Origin: Aurantimonas manganoxydans SI85-9A1 | Lineage (GTDB): Bacteria > Pseudomonadota > Alphaproteobacteria > Rhizobiales > Rhizobiaceae | DNA: 64,000 nucleotides | Assembly (NCBI RefSeq): GCF_000153465.1 | Contig: NZ_CH672387.1 | Location: forward strand, 1,744,046 to 1,808,045 | Reading direction: 5' to 3' | Shown: positions 57,617 to 64,000 of the stretch, in pieces | How the letters are laid out: every line of letters begins with the position of its first letter | Numbering within the stretch: position 1 is the stretch's first letter | Made by a program: the position numbers and the translations under genes | The notes under the pieces: generated by a model | The model's database searches: none | What the model saw: only the letters and a program-made list of their open reading frames with translations | Told to the model about the DNA's origin: nothing

Positions 57617-59527
57617 TTATTCTGCAGCCATCGCAGAATCATGTTCCTCGGTCAGGCCGAGCCAGTCTTCCTCGCAGGCGGCGAGCGTCTTGGCGGCCGC
57701 GGCGCGCTGCTTGTTGAGCTCGCTCGCCTTGGCCGGATCGCTCGTGTAGAGCGCCGGATCGCCGAGCTTCTCGTCGAAGGCTTCGATGGTCTTCTGGAGT
57801 CGCGAGATCTGGATCTCGAGCTGGCTGATCTTCTTCCTGAGCGGCTTCAGGGCCTCACGGCGCTCGGCGGCCTGGCGGCGCTGGTCGACCTTGGAAACCG
57901 GCGCGGGCGCAGGGGCGACCTCGCCGGCGCTGCCCACGGGCGGAGCGCCGCTGCCCTTGGTCGCGCCGGACAGGACCAGCTTCTTGTAGTCTTCCAGATC
58001 GCCGTCATAGCGCGACACCGTGCCGTCGGCGACGATCCACAAGCGGTCCATCGTCGCCTCGACCATGTGGCGGTCATGGCTGATCAGGATGACGGCGCCG
58101 GGATAGTCGTTCAGGGCCCGCACCAGGCTCTCGCGCGCCTCGATGTCGAGATGGTTGGTCGGCTCGTCGAGGATCAGAAGGTTGGGGGCATCCAGCGTGG
58201 CAAGGCCCATCAGCAGCCGGGCCTTCTCGCCGCCCGACAGCTTCTCGGCGGCGGTGTCCATCTTCTGGGTCGGCAGGCCCATCTGCGCCACCTTGGCGCG
58301 GACCTTCGGCTCGGTCGCATCGGGCATCAGCCGGCGGACATGCTGCACGGCGCTTTCGGCCGGGCGCAGATCGTCGATCTGGTGCTGGGCGAAGAAGGCG
58401 ATCTTCAGCCCCGGCGCGCGGGTGATGGTGCCGCTCTGCTCGCGCAGGCGCTGGGCCAGGAGCTTGGCGAAGGTGGACTTGCCGTTGCCGTTCTGGCCGA
58501 GGAGGGCGATCCGGTCCTCGGTGTCGATCCGCAGATCGAGGCCCGACAGGATCGGCCGGCCGGGCTCGTAGCCGACGGTCACATGTTCCATGCGGATGAT
58601 CGGGGAGGCGGCCTGCTTCTCCGGGCCCTCGAAGACGAAGGGCGTGACGTGCTCCTCGACGATGCCCTGCAGCGGCTGCATGCGTTCCAGCGCCTTCAGG
58701 CGCGACTGGGCCTGCCTGGCCTTGGACGCCTTGGCGCGGAAGCGCTCGACGAAGGCCTCCATGTGCTTCTTGGCGGCTTCCTGCTTGACGATCGACTTCT
58801 GCAGGAGCTCCAGCTTCTCGGCCCGCTGGCGCTCGAACTGGTCGTAGTCGCCCCGGTAGAAGACCAGCTTCTTCTGGTCGAGATGGACGATCGAATTCAC
58901 CGCGTTGTTCAGGACGTCGCGGTCATGGCTGATGACGATCACGGTGTAGGGATAGCGCGAGACGAAATTCTCGAGCCAGAGCGTGCCTTCCAGATCGAGA
59001 TAGTTCGTCGGCTCGTCGAGGAGCAGCAGATCGGGCCGCGAGAACAGCACCGCGGCCAGCGCGACGCGCATCCGCCAACCGCCCGAGAAGGACGAGGCGG
59101 GCCGGGCCTGGGCCGCCATGTCGAAGCCGAGGCCCGACAGGATGGACGAGGCGCGGGCTTCCGCGGAATGGGCCTCGATATCGGCAAGGCGGGTATGGAT
59201 GTCGGCGATACGGCCCGGATCGGTCGCCGTATCGGCCTCGGCCAGCAGATCGACGCGTTCGCGGTCGGCCTTCAGCACGATCTCGATCAGCGACTCTTCG
59301 GTGCCGGGGGCCTCCTGGGCGACCTGACCGAGGCGGGTGTTCTTCGGGAACGACACATTGCCGGTCTCGGCCGCCAGTTCGCCGGTGATGATCCTGAACA
59401 GTGTCGACTTGCCCGCGCCGTTGCGGCCGACAAGGCCGACCTTGCTGCCGGCCGGCAGCGACAGGCTGGCATTGTCGATGAGAAGGCGCCCGGCGACGCG
59501 CGCGGAAAGATTGGTGATCTGAAGCAT
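57617..59527 (-). CDS. ABC-F family ATPase
   Basis: Soluble protein of 636 residues with two ABC ATPase domains and no membrane segment. Domain 1 has GRNGAGKST, SFSGGWRMR and LLLLDEPTNYLD. Domain 2 has GQNGNGKST, KLSGGEKARLL and LLILDEPTNHLD. A charged linker separates them and a C-terminal coiled coil ends the protein. ABC-F proteins act on the ribosome in translation or antibiotic protection; the layout resembles YheS/Uup housekeeping members. Confidence 0.9.
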   Translation of the reverse strand: MLQITNLSARVAGRLLIDNASLSLPAGSKVGLVGRNGAGKSTLFRIITGELAAETGNVSFPKNTRLGQVAQEAPGTEESLIEIVLKADRERVDLLAEADTATDPGRIADIHTRLADIEAHSAEARASSILSGLGFDMAAQARPASSFSGGWRMRVALAAVLFSRPDLLLLDEPTNYLDLEGTLWLENFVSRYPYTVIVISHDRDVLNNAVNSIVHLDQKKLVFYRGDYDQFERQRAEKLELLQKSIVKQEAAKKHMEAFVERFRAKASKARQAQSRLKALERMQPLQGIVEEHVTPFVFEGPEKQAASPIIRMEHVTVGYEPGRPILSGLDLRIDTEDRIALLGQNGNGKSTFAKLLAQRLREQSGTITRAPGLKIAFFAQHQIDDLRPAESAVQHVRRLMPDATEPKVRAKVAQMGLPTQKMDTAAEKLSGGEKARLLMGLATLDAPNLLILDEPTNHLDIEARESLVRALNDYPGAVILISHDRHMVEATMDRLWIVADGTVSRYDGDLEDYKKLVLSGATKGSGAPPVGSAGEVAPAPAPVSKVDQRRQAAERREALKPLRKKISQLEIQISRLQKTIEAFDEKLGDPALYTSDPAKASELNKQRAAAAKTLAACEEDWLGLTEEHDSAMAAE

Positions 59528-59626
59528 GGCGCAGCTTTTGCCACGCCATGACGCGGTGCGGAAGGGGACGATGGGAGACAGTTGCCCGCCAAGGCAGTCG
59601 CGACCGGCGCCGCGACCGCTCCCTCG

Positions 59627-60136
59627 CTAGGAGTATCCGGTCTCGCGCTGGTAGGTCACGAGGTCGAACCCCGGCGCCGCCCGGCCGAATCCGGTAAGGA
59701 TCGCATGGGCCTGACCGCGATGGTGGGTCTGATGATTGAAGACGTGGAGCAGCGCGGCGCCGAGCTTCTGGGTGAATTCCCGCGGTTCGGAAAGCGAACG
59801 GTAGGAGATGGGACTGTCGAGGTCGTGATCGGACAGGCCGTCGATCCAGTGGGCGATCCGGGCGTCCTCGGCCTGTCTTGCCTGCTGCAAATCGGCGAAA
59901 TCCTCGAACAGGATGGCGTCGAGCCGGTCCGGCGCGTCCCCTGCGCCGGTGAAGCGCCGCATCCAGATCCGGTCGGCGACGAGGAGATGGTTGAGCGTGC
60001 CCAGCATGGAGCCGAAGAACACGCCGCGGTCGGCCCGCAATTCGGTGGCGGTGAGATCGGCGGCGGCACGGTAGAGCCGTTCGTTGCACCAGCGATTGTA
60101 ACCCGCCAGCAGGCGGGCGGTGTCGGTCGAAAGCAT
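59627..60136 (-). CDS. DinB family protein
   Basis: Four-helix-bundle protein of 169 residues of the DinB/YfiT metal-binding superfamily. The histidines in TLNHLLVADR and HVFNHQTHHRGQAH match the three-histidine metal site. The biochemical role is unknown; relatives are thiol-dependent transferases. The ATG at 60136 follows GGAG by seven bases and gives the standard N-terminus (LLAGYNRWCNERLY). Confidence 0.85.
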   Translation of the reverse strand: MLSTDTARLLAGYNRWCNERLYRAAADLTATELRADRGVFFGSMLGTLNHLLVADRIWMRRFTGAGDAPDRLDAILFEDFADLQQARQAEDARIAHWIDGLSDHDLDSPISYRSLSEPREFTQKLGAALLHVFNHQTHHRGQAHAILTGFGRAAPGFDLVTYQRETGYS

Positions 60137-60330
60137 CGCAGGTCTCCGCATGGGATGGTGGCGGGGGCGGCCGTGGCCAACGAGAATTTCGCGTCTGGCC
60201 GGCCCAGGCAAGGTGCAGCTTGCGAAATCGCGCCGGGGACGGGACGGGTGCGCTGCAACGCCTTGCTCCGGCCAAGGCGCGTCGCTATAGGTCGCCCACT
60301 TTCCCCGATCCAATCGAAAAGGACTAGGAC

Positions 60331-60753
60331 ATGGCGGTCGAACGCACGTTCTCTATGATCAAACCCGACGCGACCCGTCGCAACGTGACTGGCGCGATCA
60401 CCGCCATGCTGGAAGAGGCCGGCCTGACGGTCGTGGCGTCGCGCCGCGTGTGGATGAGCCGCCGCGAGGCCGAGGGCTTCTACGCCGTCCACAAGGAGCG
60501 CCCGTTCTTCGGCGAACTCGTCGAGTCGATGTCGTCGGGCCCGACGGTCGTCCAGGTGCTACAGGGCGAGAACGCCATCGCGCGCAACCGCGAAATCATG
60601 GGCGCCACCAACCCGGCCGACGCCGCCGAGGGCACCATCCGCAAGGCCTTCGCCCTGTCGATCGGTGAGAACTCGGTGCACGGCTCCGACGCGCCGGAGA
60701 CGGCTGCGCAGGAGATCGCCTACTGGTTCTCCGAGACCGAAATCGTCGGCTGA
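60331..60753 (+). CDS. ndk: nucleoside diphosphate kinase
   Basis: Enzyme of 140 residues equalising nucleoside triphosphate pools. The phosphohistidine is H117 in NSVHGSDA, and the N-terminus [11 protein letters not shown] is characteristic. It is monocistronic, with a strong terminator 30 bases downstream. Confidence 0.97.
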   Translation: MAVERTFSMIKPDATRRNVTGAITAMLEEAGLTVVASRRVWMSRREAEGFYAVHKERPFFGELVESMSSGPTVVQVLQGENAIARNREIMGATNPADAAEGTIRKAFALSIGENSVHGSDAPETAAQEIAYWFSETEIVG

Positions 60754-60782
60754 TCGCCGGCGTTTCAGGTGACTGAACGAAG

Positions 60783-60809
60783 AAGGGAGGCCGATGGCCT
60801 CCCTTTTTT
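60783..60809 (+). terminator. Rho-independent terminator after ndk
   Basis: GGGAGGCC-GAT-GGCCTCCC is a perfect 8-base stem followed by six T. It separates ndk from the convergent moaE gene. Confidence 0.92.
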
Positions 60810-60841
60810 CGTTTCAGGGCAGGATACGCGCGTTTCGGGCG

Positions 60842-61339
60842 TCAGATCCGGTGCCAGCGATCGGTTGCGGCATCGTCGGTGTCCTTCGCCTCGACCCAGC
60901 CGCCGGTGCTGCCGTCAACCAGATGCTCGCGCTTCCAAAAGGGCGCCTGGGTCTTCAGGAAGTCCATCAGATAGGACGCGGCCTCGAAGGCGGCCTGACG
61001 ATGGGCGGAGGAGCAGGCGACGAACACGATCTCCTCGCCGGGCGCAACGCGGCCGTAGCGGTGGATCGCACGGCAACCGAACAGCGGCCAGCGCGCCAGG
61101 GTCTCGCGGGCGATCCGCGCGATCTCGCGTTCGGCCATGCCGGGGTAATGTTCGAGTTCCAGCGCGGCGAGGCGGCCGCCTTCGTCACGGCAATAGCCCG
61201 AGAAGGTGACGAGGCCGCCGACGGCGGCGCCGCCGGTCATGGCCGCGATCTCGGCGGCGATGTCGATGTTCTCCGCCTGGATCCGGACCACCGGCGCGAT
61301 GTCGGCGGACGAGGCCGGGACGGCGGTTCCCTCAGCCAT
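60842..61339 (-). CDS. moaE: molybdopterin synthase catalytic subunit
   Basis: Protein of 165 residues that transfers sulfur from the MoaD C-terminus to cyclic pyranopterin monophosphate. Seen are LELEHYPGMAEREI, IHRYGRVAPGEEIV and FWKREH with the conserved lysine. It starts two bases after the moaD stop. Confidence 0.93.
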   Translation of the reverse strand: MAEGTAVPASSADIAPVVRIQAENIDIAAEIAAMTGGAAVGGLVTFSGYCRDEGGRLAALELEHYPGMAEREIARIARETLARWPLFGCRAIHRYGRVAPGEEIVFVACSSAHRQAAFEAASYLMDFLKTQAPFWKREHLVDGSTGGWVEAKDTDDAATDRWHRI

Positions 61340-61341
61340 TC

Positions 61342-61593
61342 TCAGCCCCCGGTCATCGGCGGGAACAGCGCGATCTCACGGGCACCGGCGACGGGTTCGG
61401 AATGGTCCGCATGTTCCTGATCGATGGCGACGCGGATGAATTCCGGCGACTGAAGCGCTGCCGCGTAGGTCTCGCCGCGCCCCTTCAGCCAGGTCAGGAG
61501 ATCAGCGACCGTGACGATTCCCGCCGGCAGTTCGACCTCTTCGTCGGAGACGCCGATGCGTTCGCGCACCCATGCGAAATAGGCGAGTTTCAT
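61342..61593 (-). CDS. moaD: molybdopterin synthase sulfur carrier subunit
   Basis: Ubiquitin-like protein of 83 residues ending in the required double glycine (PPMTGG). Its thiocarboxylate donates sulfur to molybdopterin within the MoaD-MoaE complex. GGAGG lies seven bases before the ATG at 61593. It is followed tightly by moaE and preceded by pgsA. Confidence 0.9.
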   Translation of the reverse strand: MKLAYFAWVRERIGVSDEEVELPAGIVTVADLLTWLKGRGETYAAALQSPEFIRVAIDQEHADHSEPVAGAREIALFPPMTGG

Positions 61594-61661
61594 GGGAGAA
61601 CCTCCTGCAATGGACATCGGGTTGCCAGGCGCGAGTGACCGCGATGCGGCCCCGGCCGTGG

Positions 61662-62243
61662 TCAGTCCGCGATGTGCTTCAGACCGGCGCGGAAATAGTC
61701 GTAGCCGGTGTAGAGCGTCACGATCGCCGAGATCCACAAGAGCAGGATCCCGGTCTCGGTGGCGAGGGGGTAGATACCGTCGGCCGCGGGCCCGGCAAGC
61801 AGGAAGCCGATCGACACCATCTGGATGGTCGTCTTCCATTTGGCGAGCTGGGTGACCGGCACCGAGACCTTCAGTTCCGCCAGATATTCGCGCAGGCCCG
61901 AGACGAGGATCTCGCGGCACAGGATCACGATGGCCGCCCACAGGCTCCAGCCGGCGATGGTGCCGTCGGCCGCCAGCAGCAGCAGTGCCGCGGCGACGAG
62001 CAGCTTGTCGGCGATCGGGTCCAGCATGCGGCCGATGGTCGAGGTCTGCTGCCAGGCGCGCGCCAGATAGCCGTCGAGGAAATCGGTGACACTGGCTGCC
62101 AGGAAGATGATCAGCGCCGACCAGCGCGCATAGTCAGGGCTTCGCAGCGTCCCTTCCAGGAAGAAGCAGAGGACGACGAGCGGCACGCAGACGATGCGCG
62201 CATATGTGAGGAGATTGGGTAGGCTGTAGGCGCGAGATGCCAT
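61662..62243 (-). CDS. pgsA: CDP-diacylglycerol-glycerol-3-phosphate 3-phosphatidyltransferase
   Basis: Membrane enzyme of 193 residues for the committed step to phosphatidylglycerol and cardiolipin. The CDP-alcohol phosphotransferase motif is complete (FLDGYLARAW, then GRMLDPIADK). Four to six helices are visible. The ATG at 62243 gives the usual N-terminus (LPNLLTYARI). It sits between uvrC and moaD, a common rhizobial order. Confidence 0.94.
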   Translation of the reverse strand: MASRAYSLPNLLTYARIVCVPLVVLCFFLEGTLRSPDYARWSALIIFLAASVTDFLDGYLARAWQQTSTIGRMLDPIADKLLVAAALLLLAADGTIAGWSLWAAIVILCREILVSGLREYLAELKVSVPVTQLAKWKTTIQMVSIGFLLAGPAADGIYPLATETGILLLWISAIVTLYTGYDYFRAGLKHIAD

Positions 62244-62334
62244 GGAAAGTCCGCTTCGGCTGTGCGTGTCAGTACAAGCCCGCAAGCCGGGCTTTCGTCA
62301 ACCGCCATTGTCCGCATGACACATGACGGTCAGT

Positions 62335-64000
62335 TCATCCACGCTCGTGGAAGTGGTCGTAGATCGATTTCGCCATGGCCGCCGAGATGCCCTCGACTTC
62401 GCGCAGATCGCTGAGGGCGGCCCGCGACACGGCCTTGGCCGTCCCGAAATGGTGGAGCAGGGCGCGCTTGCGCGACGGGCCGATGCCGCCGATCTCGTCG
62501 AGCGGATTCTTCACCAGCTCCTTCTTGCGCCGTGCCCGATGGGTGCCGATGGCGAAGCGGTGTGCCTCGTCACGCAGCCGCTGCAGGAAGTACAGCACCG
62601 GATCGCGCGGCGGCAGCGAGAAGGGCTCGCGCTCGCCGGTGACGAAGCGCTCGCGGCCGGCATCTCGGTCGACGCCCTTGGCGACGCCGATCGTGGTGAC
62701 CCGGTCGGCGATGCCGAGCTCGTCGAGAATTTCGCGGACCGCGGAGATCTGCCCCTTGCCGCCGTCGATCAGGACGAGGTCCGGCCAGGCGGGCATGGAC
62801 GAGTCGGACAGGGCGTCCTGCGGATCCTCCTCGTCTTCGGTCTGGGCAGACAGCGGGACGTCGCCGTGCTCCTTGATCAGCCGCGAGAAGCGCCGGCGCA
62901 TGACCTCCTTCATCATGCCGAAATCGTCGCCGGGCGTGATGTCGTCGCCGCGGATATTGAACTTGCGGTAGTGATTCTTGGCGAAGCCCTGCGGGCCGGC
63001 GACGATCATGCCGCCGACGGCGGCGGTGCCCATGATGTGGGAGTTGTCGTAGACCTCGATCCGACGCGGCGTGCGCGCCAGTCCGAAGGTTTCGGCGACG
63101 CCCTTGAGGAGCCGCGCCTGCGACGAGGTCTCGGCCAGCCGGCGTCCCAGCGCCTCGCGGGCATTGGCCGTGGCATGGTCGACGAGGTCGCGCTTCAGGC
63201 CGCGTGCCGGTACGCCGATCTGCACCCGGTGCGAGGCCTTCAGGCTCAGCGCTTCGGCCAGAAGCGGGCCGTCGTCGACCATCAGCGGCAGCAGGACGAG
63301 GCGCGGCACCGGCTTGTCGTCGTAGAACTGGGCAAGGAATGCGCCGAGCACCTCGCTCGGCTCCAGCGAGGAATCGGCCTTCGGGAAATAGGCGCGGTTG
63401 CCCCAGTTCTGGCCGGTGCGGAAGAAGAACACCTGGATGCAGGTCATGCCGCCTTCCTGGTGGATGGCGAAGACGTCGGCCTCCTCGATCCCGGTCGGGT
63501 TGATGCCCTGATGGCTCTGGACGTGGGAGAGGGCCGCGAGACGGTCGCGGTAGATCGCGGCGCGCTCGAAATCGAGGTCGTCGGAGGCCTCCTGCATGGC
63601 CGCCGACATGCCATTCTTGATCTGGTTGGAGCGGCCGGACAGGAACGCCTTGGCCTCACGCACGAGGCCATCATAGTCGGCGATCGAAATCTCGCCGGTG
63701 CAGGGCGCCGAACAGCGCTTGATCTGGTGCAGCAGGCAGGGCCGGGTGCGGCTTTCGTAGACCGAATCCGTGCAGGTGCGCAGCAGGAAAGCGCGCTGCA
63801 GCGAATTGATCGTGCGCCCGACCGCCCCGGCCGAGGCGAAGGGGCCGAAATAGCTGCCCTTTCGCGAACGGGCACCGCGATGCTTCATGATCGCCGGCGC
63901 CTCGTGATCCTCGCTCACCAGGATGTAGGGGAAGGATTTGTCGTCGCGCAGCAGCACGTTGTAGCGCGGGCGCAGGCGCTTGATGAGGTTCGCCTCGAGC
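62335..64000 (-). CDS. uvrC: excinuclease ABC subunit C, 5' end outside the window
   Basis: C-terminal 555 or so residues of the nucleotide-excision-repair nuclease. The frame stays open to the window edge ([19 protein letters not shown]). The N-terminal GIY-YIG nuclease domain is only partly present. Visible are four cysteines spaced like the UvrC iron-sulfur site (LRTC, RPC and RCSAPC) and a UVR helical segment ([15 protein letters not shown]). The RNase-H-like second nuclease ([12 protein letters not shown]) and a tandem helix-hairpin-helix end ([13 protein letters not shown]) follow. Confidence 0.95.
   Translation of the reverse strand, partial: LEANLIKRLRPRYNVLLRDDKSFPYILVSEDHEAPAIMKHRGARSRKGSYFGPFASAGAVGRTINSLQRAFLLRTCTDSVYESRTRPCLLHQIKRCSAPCTGEISIADYDGLVREAKAFLSGRSNQIKNGMSAAMQEASDDLDFERAAIYRDRLAALSHVQSHQGINPTGIEEADVFAIHQEGGMTCIQVFFFRTGQNWGNRAYFPKADSSLEPSEVLGAFLAQFYDDKPVPRLVLLPLMVDDGPLLAEALSLKASHRVQIGVPARGLKRDLVDHATANAREALGRRLAETSSQARLLKGVAETFGLARTPRRIEVYDNSHIMGTAAVGGMIVAGPQGFAKNHYRKFNIRGDDITPGDDFGMMKEVMRRRFSRLIKEHGDVPLSAQTEDEEDPQDALSDSSMPAWPDLVLIDGGKGQISAVREILDELGIADRVTTIGVAKGVDRDAGRERFVTGEREPFSLPPRDPVLYFLQRLRDEAHRFAIGTHRARRKKELVKNPLDEIGGIGPSRKRALLHHFGTAKAVSRAALSDLREVEGISAAMAKSIYDHFHERG

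Overview
The window is a 64 kb piece of a high-GC alphaproteobacterial chromosome, most likely from the Hyphomicrobiales (Rhizobiales). The support is as follows. The 23S rRNA has a helix-9 intervening sequence of the alphaproteobacterial type. The gene strings rpsF-rpsR-DUF2232-rplI...dnaB-alr-radA-cvpA-purF, fabD-fabG-acpP-fabF-mltG-yicC-gmk, lptF-lptG-lptD-surA-pdxA-rsmA and uvrC-pgsA-moaD-moaE match the usual order in that group. I cannot name the genus.

Region 1 (1-3563) is the 3' part of an rRNA operon: the end of the 16S-23S spacer, 23S, 5S and a clear rho-independent terminator. Region 2 (3597-10913) holds an aldose-epimerase-like gene and then a catabolic island: a GntR/FCD regulator, a polar-amino-acid-type ABC importer (binding protein, permease, ATPase), a PLP fold-type-I enzyme resembling cysteine desulfurases but lacking their cysteine, and a dihydropyrimidinase/hydantoinase. 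Related half-sites lie in front of the regulator and in front of the transporter. Region 3 (10947-16927) starts with a broken LysR/SDR fusion remnant. It continues with a LysR regulator, an itaconyl/mesaconyl-CoA-hydratase-like gene, a CitE-like lyase, an acyl-CoA dehydrogenase and an MmgE/PrpD protein. This set resembles the itaconate (rip/ict-ich-ccl) locus of Pseudomonas, but no CoA-transferase is present.

Region 4 (about 17100-21254) is a lower-GC, decayed integrative mobilizable element abutting tRNA-Ser(GCT). It has an oriT-like set of inverted repeats, a MobC-like protein, a relaxase broken by an in-frame TAA, a small nested gene with its own ribosome binding site, and a tyrosine integrase broken by a frameshift plus a 19-bp tandem duplication. 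No left attachment site was found.

Region 5 (21599-64000) is core genome. It covers a large LysM/Ig-like envelope protein, an Atm1-type exporter and phosphatidylethanolamine synthesis (psd-pssA). It then holds purine, repair and replication genes (purF, cvpA, radA, alr, dnaB), a cyclopropane fatty acid synthase, and the S6/S18/L9 operon. Next come the fatty acid synthesis cluster with mltG, yicC and gmk, and the outer-membrane LPS export operon lptF-lptG-lptD-surA-pdxA-rsmA. The window ends with pepA-holC, an ABC-F protein, a DinB-like protein, ndk, molybdopterin synthase (moaD, moaE), pgsA and a uvrC gene cut by the window edge. Several neighbouring genes overlap by ATGA or GTGA, so translational coupling is common.
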